DNA from: Erpobdella octoculata
Lineage: Eukaryota > Annelida > Clitellata > Hirudinida > Erpobdellidae
NCBI GenBank assembly: GCA_963978895.1
Contig: OZ022245.1
Coordinates: 23,202,968 to 23,266,967, forward strand
Direction: 5' to 3'
Length of the DNA: 64,000 nt
In this document: positions 11,370-21,907 of the stretch, one piece after another
How positions within the stretch are numbered: position 1 is the stretch's first letter
Layout: every line of letters starts with the position of its first letter
Position numbers and translations under genes: made by a program
Notes under the pieces: model-generated
What the model saw: only the letters and a program-made list of their open reading frames with translations
Database searches by the model: none
Told to the model about the DNA's origin: nothing

Positions 11370-14300
11370 CTTTTACGTTTGTTTACGAGCCGTGCGAACA
11401 AGACTTTTCAAAAATACTTTTTATAATCTATTATTTTATTAAGAAACAAAATTTTATGGACAAATAGAACAAACTACGAAACTATAAAGAATTATTCGAC
11501 GTAGCGACTGCTTTTGTTTACGCATGTTTTGTCACATCCTTTTAGTTATCCCGTTACTGCAAGCATATTTCATTTTTTTTATTAAACGATCCTGATTGTA
11601 AATACATGTGTAAAAACAAGATTTTTACATGCCTCACGGAAATGTGATTTTAATCGCTAATTTTCTGATAAGGTGGGCTATTATGCAGCTAGTAGAATTG
11701 GAACACACAAGGTCAACTTGCTATCCCATAACTACCTAGTTTTAATATACTTATATTGTCATAATTTAATTAAGAAAAATCGTTTTTTCTGAATTTAATA
11801 TAAAAACGCTTTACATATTTTTTATAGAAGTTTTTTTTTCTCCTAAAATGAAAGATTATTAACAAATTTGCTTATATTTTCAGATTTGCAACTTGGCCTT
11901 ATAGAGTTTTACACAAGCTTGGAATTCCTTTAGTTAAAGGAGGGAAGTATTTTTTTGGACATTTGCTGGAAGAGGACAAATATGAGGTTTAAAAATCTAA
12001 TTTATTTCTTATTAGTTACTTATTTATTTACTTGATACAATTAATCCAGTAGATTTGACTTTATTTTTTTCTAGCTGGTTTAAATCGTTTACTGTGACAA
12101 GTTTCAATATTATGTATTTTTTTTAGCATTCTGGTGCATATGATTTGAAAATGCTAGATGAATATGGCCCAACATATGGGTAAGCTGGTTTCATTTTGAG
12201 CAGATGTTTTGCTATATTTATCAGATATTTTTTTTACTTTTTTTGCTTATATAATAATCAAAAAATGCAATTTGTACATCTGGATCTTTAATTATATGGC
12301 TCTCTGTGAAGAACAATTTGATGACAGAAAAAATCTATTATTTTTATAAATTTTAAAAACAAATGTTCAACTCGATTTTTTGTTTCCTTGCAATGTAATG
12401 TTGATTATATATAATATATATATTAAACATTGTATTACACCACTTCCTACAAATTCAGCCTGGCTATGTTAAGTGTTCCAGTCATCGTGACAAAAGACAA
12501 TGACTTACTTAGAGAAATTATCTTCAATCATTTTCAAAGCTTCACAGGAAGATCGGTGAGTTTTATTATTGTTATCATTCATAAAAAAGTTTTATTAATA
12601 CATGTTTGCTTAACTTCGTCCTGTAGAGAAATGGACCATCAGTATTTAGTTTATTTAAAGAAAGCTATATTTAATTCTTCAATTTAAAAATGTATAATAA
12701 AAACTTTGTTCTTTTCATATTAATTCAAAAGTTTTTTATATTTTCAATCTTCACATACTTCATGTATCAAGTATCTAGAATACTGTGGTCAATGTTTATC
12801 TATTTTATAGACTTATTACCATCAAAAAATGATTTGCACAAAATTATAAACTGCCGAATTACAAAACATAAATGATTTGTGAAAAACAAAGTTTTTAACA
12901 GTTCAATTGTTTTCAATCTATGTTATTTTTATTTATTTTTGACTTTCTAGAAATTATACATGAGAAAATGGATGAGACATTCTCTGCTGGATCTTGAAGG
13001 ACATGAATGGAAAAGGACAAGGTCACTACTCACACCTTTCTTCTCATCTGCAAAACTGAAACATGTATTAATTCTAATTTCCAGCTGTTTCAAACAATCA
13101 ATTATCTTAAATCTGTTTACTATAAGCAATGTACCTAATTTATTTATTAAAAATTAATTCTTTATTAAAGTTATAATTTTACTGGTGACTATTTATTATG
13201 TTATTGATGATTTTTTTTAGAATTTGCCTCTTGTGAAAAAATGTGCAAAAGTGTTTGTAGAAAACCTCAGAAGTGTACATTGTAGAGAACAGTCTGTTGA
13301 TTTGCAAAAGTAAGTGAGAAGTTATTTATCAGTTTTCTTATTTGAGAAATTAAGGTATTTTTGTCATATAATAATCGGATTTGATGTTTTGAAATAAAGC
13401 CAGAGTATAAATGTTAGGCTAGTCCTGTTGCATTAAATTTCTTGCTATTCTGAAGGTAATGAAAACAGATGTTCAAATAATAGCCAATGGTTTTCTAGGG
13501 ACCTACCGATTTGTTTTCAATATAATATATGTACTTACTAGAGTGACACGAGGACAAGTTTCTGTCCCTATCCCCATATCTCACTCTAAAGATTATCTCC
13601 TCCCTGTCCCCACTATTTTACATGCTTTTATTAACGTTCACTTGTCCGGATGTCCATGTAATTAGTCTGTGGAAGTTTATAAGTTCGGAAGATCATTATA
13701 AAATTAACCCACTTCTAAAATATAAAGTTCAATTAAACAAAAATAAATATTAAAAAATTTAAGAAGCAAAAATTATTTTTAAAAATAATTTAAAGTATAA
13801 TGATAATGAAGACAAAAACTTTCATCGTCATAGTAACTATAAACATATTCTGTTTACTATTCCCCCATTACCTTTTTGGGGGCAGTAGAAATGATCAAAC
13901 ACAAATTCATAGTTTGTAATTATACCATGTCGCTCTCTAGTACTTACTTTTGCTCAATGTATTCATTTAATTAAATCAAATTTTTGTTAAAGGTTTTTTA
14001 ATTATTTTTATTTAAGCATATGTGGTGCCTTTTCATTGGACGTCATATGCAGCACTGCCTTCGGTCTACAGGTTGATTCTCAGAACAATCCAAATGATTC
14101 ATTTCTTCTGGTACTCAAGCAGCTACAAAATATTTCTTTGGACTCGAAGCTCATGCTTACCGTCTGTCAGTTTAGAATTTTTCAAAACTTTATTATAAAT
14201 AAATTGATTTAGTATTTTTTGTTGAGATTTTTATTATTATTTTTACTAATTACTGTATTTAATTGTCCTTTTCAGTCATGTTTCCATTCTTGTCTCCAAT

Positions 14301-15419
14301 TGTTGAGTTCTTTGGAGTTTCTATGTTTCCTTCAGGATATTTGAATTTTTTTGAGACTTTCATCAAACAGATAATCGAAGAAAGAAAATCCAATCCTCAG
14401 GTAGTAAGCTTGATTTATTTATAAAAAAAACAATCACGAGAAGTCTCAATATTTTAACAACTAACTAACTATGATGTTGTGTTTGTAAAGGGCTTGCTAT
14501 TGAGGATAAGTATGAATATGTTGACTGACTTCAACCAGATTAAATACATATTTTGTCAGCTTCCCTTTGTAATTAATTACTTTAAATCAGGATCATCTGT
14601 TCAGCAACAGAAACCATTAAAATATATAAATTCATAATTGGTCAAACACTTTTGAAGTTTTTTTTACATTACATTACTGTGATGTGTTACCTTTCTAACA
14701 GACAAAAACCTCAATGACAAAATTTGACAAAAACTGTATTGACTTTTATGATCCATGTGCTGAAAAATGAGAGTAGTAGAGCTTTTATTTTGACCAGTAG
14801 CTTAAAAATGTTGAAGGACATATGGAAGATCCGACAATTTAAATGAGCTGTAAAACGTTGTAGTGGTGTATTAATTGTTCTAGACAAATTTTTAGAACAG
14901 AAATGATTTTGTTGATGCCATGCTCAAAGCTCATTTGGAAGATATGGAACATCTCTATCAAGAAGGAGAAAGAAAAGGTTTGTAGAATTTCATCTTATTA
15001 CTGATTTATTAAAAATCTCTTCTATGCTGTTAATGGCTGGTAAGTAAGTAAGTAAGTAAGTATCTCAGGCTAGAATCATATATTAACATTCATGTATTTG
15101 AAGGTTTGACCAATGACGAAATTCTTGCATTGTTTGGCTCTTCACCAAAGTGAACAAGAAAGAGTCTACAATGAGATAATTGATAATATTGGAGCTGAGG
15201 TGATCAAGTAGTTTCATTTGGGTTTATAAATTTTAATATTAACTTTTATGATATAGTTTATTTCTTTTTTTAGGATCTGACATATGATAATGTCCACAAA
15301 CTTGAATATTTGGAAATGTGTCTTTCCGAGTCTCTTCGCCTGTATCCTCCCGTTTTTCGGTATCTTTTACTTTTAGTCATTTATGTTGTGATAAAATTAA
15401 ATTTAAATAATTTTTTTAT

Positions 15420-15653
15420 TTTATGCACTGAGTTGAAATTTACACTAAAACCGTCTCGTTATATCCAGTAAGACTGTGCAATAATAACGAGCTGGAATAA
15501 AACTGACACTTGTATGATGTGGATTAGTTTAACTGATCCTGACCGTGCTTCTTAAACACAATGGAAAACTTTATCTAGCTGTTATAATAGAGTTTTACTG
15601 TATAACACAGCCAGCCTGTCATACATGATTTGTTTTTCTCTATTAAATTTCAG
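15420..15653 (+). other. P450 intron 11
   Basis: A+T-rich intron. The stretch 15467-15605 (CCGTCTCGTTATATCCAGTA to GTTTTACTGTATAACA) looks like a decayed pogo/Tigger-type MITE, but no clean terminal repeats could be paired. Confidence 0.2.
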
Positions 15654-16413
15654 CTTGGATCGAAGAGCCACGTGTAATGTAAAAATAGGGAATATCAATA
15701 TTGAGAAAGGTGTGACTGTTGTTGTTCCTGTTTGGGCCCTTCATCACAGTCCTGACATCTGGACTGACCCTGATAAATTTGATCCTGAAAGGTATTTTTA
15801 GACAATTTTACATTCATACATGTATTTTACATGTTGTACTTTTATAGGGAAGGGATGTATGTGTAAGCATCTGCGTCCCGTTATCTCGATATCAATCGAG
15901 ATTTCAAAACGATACGGGAAATCCCGTATCGTTGTTAAAACGATACAGCCTGCGGGGGAAGTCTCGTATCGAAATAAAATAGCGAGACTTAAATTTTGTT
16001 CTCGTATAAAGTCTCGAAACAAATTCTGAGATTTTAAAAAATTATTTTTTATTAAATAACGAAAGTCATACATATTTAATTAACGATTGTCACAACTGTG
16101 AATATTTGCACTTGATTCATCAGCATTGATTAATTAATCTACCTATTGACAGAAGTTTCTAACTATTTAACGATTATTATCCCCACTTTAAATTCGGTTT
16201 TCCTAACAGCCTGTACCCAGTGATATTTTAGTTATGAAAATCATTTTAGTTTTGACTGAAGTCATTTTTATTTTATTTAGTTTTCCTAAATGCAGTTATT
16301 TTAGTTTTTATATAGTTTTGGTGCTATCATTCTAGTTTAGTTTAGTTATTATTAGTTTATTCCGTCACGATTGAAATTTTTGCTCATATATTTTTATTTC
16401 AATATAATAAATA

Positions 16414-16620
16414 TTAACTGTCCATTTCAACAAGTATAACTTGGTTTACTTTTAACAAAGCACGCATATTCAATGATTTTTCCATCCTGTTGCGTCTTCC
16501 AGCTGTCAAAATCCTAGAAACTGAGAAAAGTCGCTCCACAAAAGCTTGCGAAGCTGGTGCCGATATTAGATCCAGCGCAATCAGAGGACTGAAGTATTCA
16601 ACTGTTGCTTCTGGTACCAA
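16414..16620 (-). pseudogene. hAT transposase C-terminal dimerisation fragment
   Basis: About 68 residues with ASQAFVERLFSVSRILTAGR followed by MEKSLNMRALLKVNQ. This is the conserved hAT C-terminal dimerisation motif (S..ERxFS ... R..L....LL..N). It lies at the 3' end of the nested hAT, in the orientation expected for a minus-strand transposase. The catalytic region upstream is gone. Confidence 0.75.
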
Positions 16621-17016
16621 AACTCAATTGAGGAGAGACTGTAATTATATGGGGATGAGCTGACTTCTTTAATATATTGAGTGAAATGGTTTTTTAGCAG
16701 TACAGCATCCACATCAAGAACCAATTGCCTTGTTGACTGTCCAGCTTAAAGCAGGGGAAAGTCTTTCATCGTTGAGTGGACTGTCGACAATTGCGGTTGA
16801 CTTGATGGCTGCTTATGTAGATAGGGTTGGAATTTAACCTATACACATAAAATATGTTTCAACTGAAAACAAATTACATAAATAAGTTAAAATCAAGTAT
16901 TTAAAAAAAATTATGATGCTAGCTACATTATCAAGAGTACTTATACTATCAACTATATTACTATATAACCTTTCAGTAAAGTATACTATAGTAGCAAATT
17001 AAAACTAACCATAACT

Positions 17017-17226
17017 TCAAATCTTCTTGCTTGCATTGACACTCAATTGATTTTGTTCCAACTCAATCATGTCATTAAAAATTTCTTTGTGGTGATGTTG
17101 AAGATGGTTTTTAAGATTAGTCGGATTCTTAGTTGCAACAAGTACGTCGCAATTTGAACCATTCGCTAAAGCCACGAGACATCGACTTTTGTTTTCTGTT
17201 TCTTCAAATTTAAAATAAGTCCACAC
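17017..17226 (-). pseudogene. hAT transposase BED zinc-finger fragment
   Basis: About 69 residues. VWTYFKFEETENKSRC, a second Cys a few residues on, and NPTNLKNHLQHHHKE together match the BED finger (WxxF, C..C, H...H) that binds transposon ends. It lies 5' of the dimerisation fragment, as in complete hAT proteins. About 400 bases separate the two, far too short for the RNase H-like core. Confidence 0.7.
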
Positions 17227-19384
17227 ACTGCTGCTCGCTTGCGACCAGAAAACTGTTTAACTAAACTTGCCAAATTAATATCGGTTGCAAAGACAACACA
17301 CCAACTTCTGTCAAACAAGGAGAATAAAAGAACGTTCTTAGACATTTCAGGCTGATATTGAGAAACCAAAGAAATGAAATTAATTTTGTTTATGTTTCTT
17401 AATACATCGATGTCTATGATCATTATAAATTTTAATTACAAACTTTTGTCAAATAACGAAAAAGTAACTAAATATTTGAGTTTATTTATTTTAGTTTTAG
17501 TTAGTTCTAGGACAAACCATTCTAGTTTTAGTTTAGTTTTAGTTGGGAAATTCAATTTTCGTTTCGTTATAGTTTTAGTTAACTATGGTCGATCTTTTTC
17601 GTATTAGTTTTAGTTTTCGTTACTAAAATATCACTGCCTGTACCCCCATCATTTACTATTTTTACTCTGGGAACCGGCAGCATATTTCAATATATATATA
17701 TAAAACCAGCTCGTCTCTGTTCTATAGTTTTTTTAGTGCCATAGAGAATAGTAATCAAAGATATCTAAAGCAGAGCTTTAAGCCACGCCCCTCTTAGGCT
17801 GCTAGTCGACCTCTGCTGCATACTACTGATACTACCATTTAGAAATATACGAACCGGCATCAACGGCTGGCAAGGCAATCGTACTCGCTGACATCGATGA
17901 CTATTATTATTAATGAGAATAATGAGTAATGTTTGAGTGCTTATGCTTGCCCTTATCATTCTATGTTTATGTTTTGGTTTAGTCTATTTGATAAACTTAT
18001 TTTGTCAAATTTGTTACATAGAATTGGAATGATTATTTTAGTGATTCAATATCCGTAATTGACCGTAATAGTAGCCCATCTAAGATATATCTTTATAATC
18101 TCGATTATATTCTTGGTTGTATGTCAGTATGTGTGTCACCTGTAGTGTGCGCGTCGTCTGCAGCTGGAATTCGAAACTTTCTCAGCTTCTTTCTTGCCAA
18201 CCGGATTCGCCATAGCCTATAAATAAACCCGCTGGGTTTTCTTCACTTTCTTAATTCTTGCATACAGGTACTTTCTCGTGTTTGTCATCATTTAGAGTCT
18301 AAATTTAGACAAATAGATGTACTGAAACTAAACAAATGAAACTTATTTCAAGTTTAAAAAAAAAATTAAATTTTGTAAATTTTTTATATTTAATTTTTTT
18401 TTCAATGAATTCCTTTAATGTAGTTATTAATATTGCCTGTCGCGTATAGTTCATCATTCTATGTTATCTCGTTTTATTCGAGACAAAATTTCCACAGTTG
18501 ACATTTCAGTTGAGATCCCGATATCGTATCGGATTTGTCTCGTTATTGGTCGAGGCGTCTCGTATCGTATCGTTTTATTAGAGACAAATTTCAGAAGTCG
18601 TATCGTATCGTTTCAAAAATATAACGGGACGCAGAATCCTATGTATGTGTAGTCATATAATTATATTGAGAGAAACGGAAAACTACCAGATTAGGAAAGC
18701 ATGTTTGTTTTTAAATGAGGAGAAGAGTTTTCTATCATGCACATTTATAGTCTTTATTTCATCATAATTACGAATTCGCAGAAAAATGATAACCTCGCTC
18801 GGAATTGCAACACACATCAACGACTGCCATTTTGATTATACAAAAAGAACAATATGATAGGACCAGTATGCTGAAATTAAAAGTTAATTATTTTAATATT
18901 AACCTAATCTGGTTAATATAGTGAAATATTCATGGTAATAAAATGATCCAGATTAACCAGAATTCACTGTAGATCAAGCTATAGCTTAAAATTGTAATAT
19001 GAAGTTCTTTGAAAATGTTCATAAGAGGCCCAGCATGATTTATTTTCAATATGATTGTTTTTTACAATATTTACTATTAAATAGAAGTTATAAATTGTTC
19101 CATGGTTACTCAATACAGTTTGTTACTAATATAAAAAATAATTTGCTCTGAAAGATTTTCCAAAGATGTCAACAGGGACCCGTTGGTGTACCTACCATTC
19201 GGCGCCGGTCTGAGGAACTGTATTGGAATGAGGATGGCACAGATGACTGTAAAAACCGTTGTTGTGGAAATTTTGAAAAACTTTAAAGTTGTCCCTACTG
19301 AGAAAACTGAGGTAAGCAAAACACCAATCTTGTTTATTTATTTTTACCTCTTTAGTTTGCATGCATGTTCCATTTGATTGAGAG

Positions 19385-19503
19385 TAATTTTAAAAGAATT
19401 AATTAATTGTAAAAGAATTAGTTAATTGTAAAAGAATTAATTAATTGTAAAAGAATTAGTTAATTGTAAAAGAATTAATTAATTGTAAAAGAATTAATTA
19501 ATT
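19385..19503 (+). repeat. Minisatellite of TTAATTGTAAAAGAA units
   Basis: About six copies of a 20-21-bp unit (AATTAATTGTAAAAGAATTA with small variants) in the last P450 intron. Confidence 0.8.
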
Positions 19504-19605
19504 TTATATTTTTTAATTTTTCAAAAGTATCCGATCAAATTGAAGAAACGTGTTCTCCTCATTCAAGCTGTAAATGGAATCCACGTTGGATTTGAAATGC
19601 GCTAA

Positions 19606-21907
19606 ATCTACGTATTTTCTTATCTGCAGCATTTCCAAACAACTGTTAATCCTGATTTCTAATTATGACATTTCTGACTAAATTATGTCTTAGCATGTTC
19701 AATTTTTCATTTTAGTTGGTAAAATTATATTTTTTAAGCTAGCCTTATTTTGAATTTATATATTTTGTACCATATATTTTATACAGATTGAACGTAAATC
19801 ATCAAATGAAACCAAAACTTTTTTTAAATTAGCTTTAGATGATGTTGCAGAAGACTTGGCAACATTGTTACATTTTCATCTATTTTTATGGGGTATAAAT
19901 ATAATTTGTCATCACACTTTTTTGTTTTCATATTTTCTGTTAATCATAATATCAATAAAACGTTATCCTAGGTACAGGAGATTTTATAAGATACAGAGAG
20001 CAGACGTGGAACAAACTGCTTGATCCCTGAGCTGATGTGATGTTTGTAGGGAGTATGTGAGCCTTGCACACACACAGTTCTATTTTCTAGATAATTGATC
20101 ACTGAGTGGTTTGTGTAATGCACAAATATGAACTAGTTTTCATCAGCTGACACAATGCTCCCGGTACTGGCCTGCTTGTCCCAGAATATTTCTCTTAACT
20201 GTAAATCTACAGGATAAAATAACTGCCTTTTTCATTTTCCCAACATTCTTTGTAACTCCTGCCTTTCATCATCCTGACAAACATTTTAATGTCGTATAAA
20301 GTTGTATTGATAGACTAAAAAACTTGATTTCTAAAAGACTGAGTGATCAGCATTGTAACAACACAGAAGTTCTAATATATTTACTCTTGAATGAATGAAT
20401 GTTAGACAATATTTAAGGTGGCGTAAGTCCATGTTAATGAGCCTCAAGGCCACTGAACAGGTGTGTTTTTAGGACCTTGCTGAAGCCTTCAATGGGGCAA
20501 GTGGATGTAACTTCTGGTGGGAGTTGGTTCCAGATTCTTGGCCCAGCAACCTCAAATGACCTATCTCCAGCACTCTTGAGACGTCCTGCCGGAGCGAAAA
20601 GAAGCGACGACGAAGAGGATCAAAGTCGTTTTCGACATGGCATGTCATGTAGGCGTTGGAGTGATGAGGCAAGATACTGTGGGGCCATCTCTCTGAGGCA
20701 CTTGAAAATGATGAGTGCCAACTTTAACACTATCCTGAGTTCAATTCTAAGCCAGTGAAGTTCGTGGAGTATTGGGGTAATGAGTGAAGTTCGTGGAGTA
20801 TTGGGGTAATGAGTGAAGTTCGTGGAGTATTTGGGTATCTGCTATTATCAAATTATTATAAAGCAAAAGTAAAATTGGTTTCAGTATATTGACAAAATTA
20901 TACTAAAACGAGTGAATCAAAAAACAAAGTTTTTTAAAAACACACTTTTATATAATTGATTGTGTAGACTACATTCTGTTACATAAACAACAAGTATATT
21001 AGCATAGACAATAAATAGTTCGACGAAAATATCACAAATAATTACTTAATTAAATTTTGTCCAATAGATCCAAAAATTTGATAGAATGCATTGTTAATCA
21101 GATCGGAGGTATGTTTAAATTTTTACTCATCGCAAAGTTAGTTTAAAATCGATTACAAATTTTGACTACAGATCGACAAACAGAGAAGTCAAGTTAAGTA
21201 GTAGTGTGTAAAAATTTTATTTTAAAAAATTGTGTACACCACTTCTTCCAGTGTAATATTTTAATTTATAGAGCTTTAACACATAAATTATTAACCAAAT
21301 CTTCAAAAAAAGTTGAATATACAGAAACAATTTTTGCTTACTATTTAAAAATGACAATTGAAAAAATTATTATGATGTTTGCATTATTCTCCGCATGATC
21401 ATTAATAGGCATGGAAGAAAAACCAATTTTTCCATTAAGGTTTTAATTTTTGTCTTTGATAATTTGGTCCAGAAGCTTGAGCATCCTCAGCCTCGCTTTT
21501 TCTTTGCCTAACCAAGATAATTTCAACAACACATCACTGTTAGCTAACATAGTCCCTGTCATTGTGGGCCATCAAAACATGCTAGAATTGCATCATTTTT
21601 CAACATGTTGTGTAGAATGCCCAGCCACATTTTGTCAGCAGTTTCATAGCTCATTTCATAAACATTTAGTGAGCATTTTCTTTTAGAAACAGCGTTTTAT
21701 GTAAGCCCAAATGGAAATAACCCCTCACCTCCCACATATTAGTAATAATGAACCTCAAGGCCACAAAAAGCATCGCATTTTTATCTGAACCTAATTTTTC
21801 CACACACTACTCCTTTTGTGTTGATGTCATAAATGGATGGTTCTTTATGACAAAAAGTGAAATTCTACTTAATTTTTTAATAAAAATCCTCATCAATGTC
21901 ATTTTGA
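19606..21907. other. Intergenic spacer, P450 to TRMO-like gene
   Basis: The genes converge here. An AATAAA occurs at about 19954. A G+C-richer repeat lies at 20455-20830. The rest is A+T-rich with no supportable coding; short open frames at 21204-21686 have no recognisable motif. Confidence 0.5.
20455..20835 (+). repeat. Interspersed repeat with a 29-bp tandem at its end
   Basis: A block clearly richer in G+C than its surroundings (GGTGGGAGTTGGTTCCAGAT to TCAATTCTAAGCCAGTGAAG). From memory it resembles an interspersed repeat seen in fish and other animals, but I cannot assign a class. Its last part (AGTGAAGTTCGTGGAGTATT, unit 29 bp) is repeated almost three times at 20755-20838. Confidence 0.45.

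Larger units (their letters stand above)
7455..11400 (-). mobile_element. Nearly full-length CR1/L2-like LINE
   Basis: A non-LTR retrotransposon on the minus strand with two ORFs. ORF1 is at 10437-11369; ORF2 starts two bases later at 10434 and ends at 7588. The 3' UTR ends GGCGAAGGGCTTGCCCGTGC, a short linker with AATAAA, and an A run at about 7455-7468. The same 3' phrase ends the LINE fragment at 34073-34485, so both belong to one family. The 5' boundary is not defined, and I could not find target-site duplications by eye. It is inserted antisense in P450 intron 1. Confidence 0.85.
6368..11883 (+). other. P450 intron 1
   Basis: A 5.5-kb intron that is mostly the LINE at 7455-11400. Bases 7150-7265 are an inverted copy of a repeat also seen at 45475-45570 (shared block CTTGCAAGTAAAATTTAACC, followed by AGCTTTTTGACTAGCTAG). 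The remaining flanks show no coding. Confidence 0.6.
16218..17636 (-). mobile_element. Internally deleted hAT transposon, nested
   Basis: Terminal inverted repeats CAGTGATATTTTAGT at 16218 and the complement ending at 17636, flanked by an exact 8-bp target duplication CCTGTACC (16210-16217 and 17637-17644), the hAT hallmark. On the minus strand it keeps only the two ends of a transposase: a BED zinc finger and the C-terminal dimerisation region. The subterminal DNA is full of TTTTAGTTTTAGTT. At 1,419 bp it lacks the catalytic core, so it is non-autonomous. Confidence 0.85.
15866..18640. mobile_element. TIR DNA transposon with 11-bp target duplication
   Basis: Perfect 14-bp inverted repeats (CTGCGTCCCGTTAT at 15871-15884 and its complement at 18621-18634). 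They lie inside imperfect ends, and the flanks carry an exact direct repeat ATGTATGTGTA at 15855-15865 and 18641-18651. Both subterminal regions are dense in GTATCG/CGATAC words. An 11-bp duplication suggests a Mutator-like or related superfamily, but no transposase of that type is visible. It is inserted in P450 intron 12 and itself carries a hAT insertion. Confidence 0.65.
6309..19605 (+). pseudogene. Cytochrome P450 (clan 3-like) with I-helix deletion and frameshift
   Basis: Fourteen exons: 6309-6367, 11884-11986, 12127-12179, 12459-12555, 12951-13064, 13221-13309, 14017-14165, 14276-14400, 14896-14977, 15104-15199, 15274-15359, 15654-15791, 19155-19311 and 19528-19605. P450s are haem monooxygenases; this one starts with a hydrophobic anchor (MIVFVIGSASAVLVAGYLY), so ER membrane is expected. 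Family marks seen: helix C WKRTRSLLTPFF, K-helix ESLRLYPP (ExxR), meander DPDKFDPER, haem loop PFGAGLRNCIG with its Cys, and a normal C terminus. In the tenth exon, LTNDEILA is followed after only four bases by LALHQSEQERVYNE in another frame. About 23 codons that should hold the I-helix AGxxT oxygen-activation motif are missing, and the original frame stops at 15151-15153. All other junctions keep frame. The layout resembles CYP3-type clan members. It is probably a recent pseudogene or null allele; an assembly error is the alternative. Confidence 0.85.

Noticed and set aside
15042..15061. GTAA run as a possible donor array
   Set aside because: Only about five units, within an intron and not adjoining an exon.
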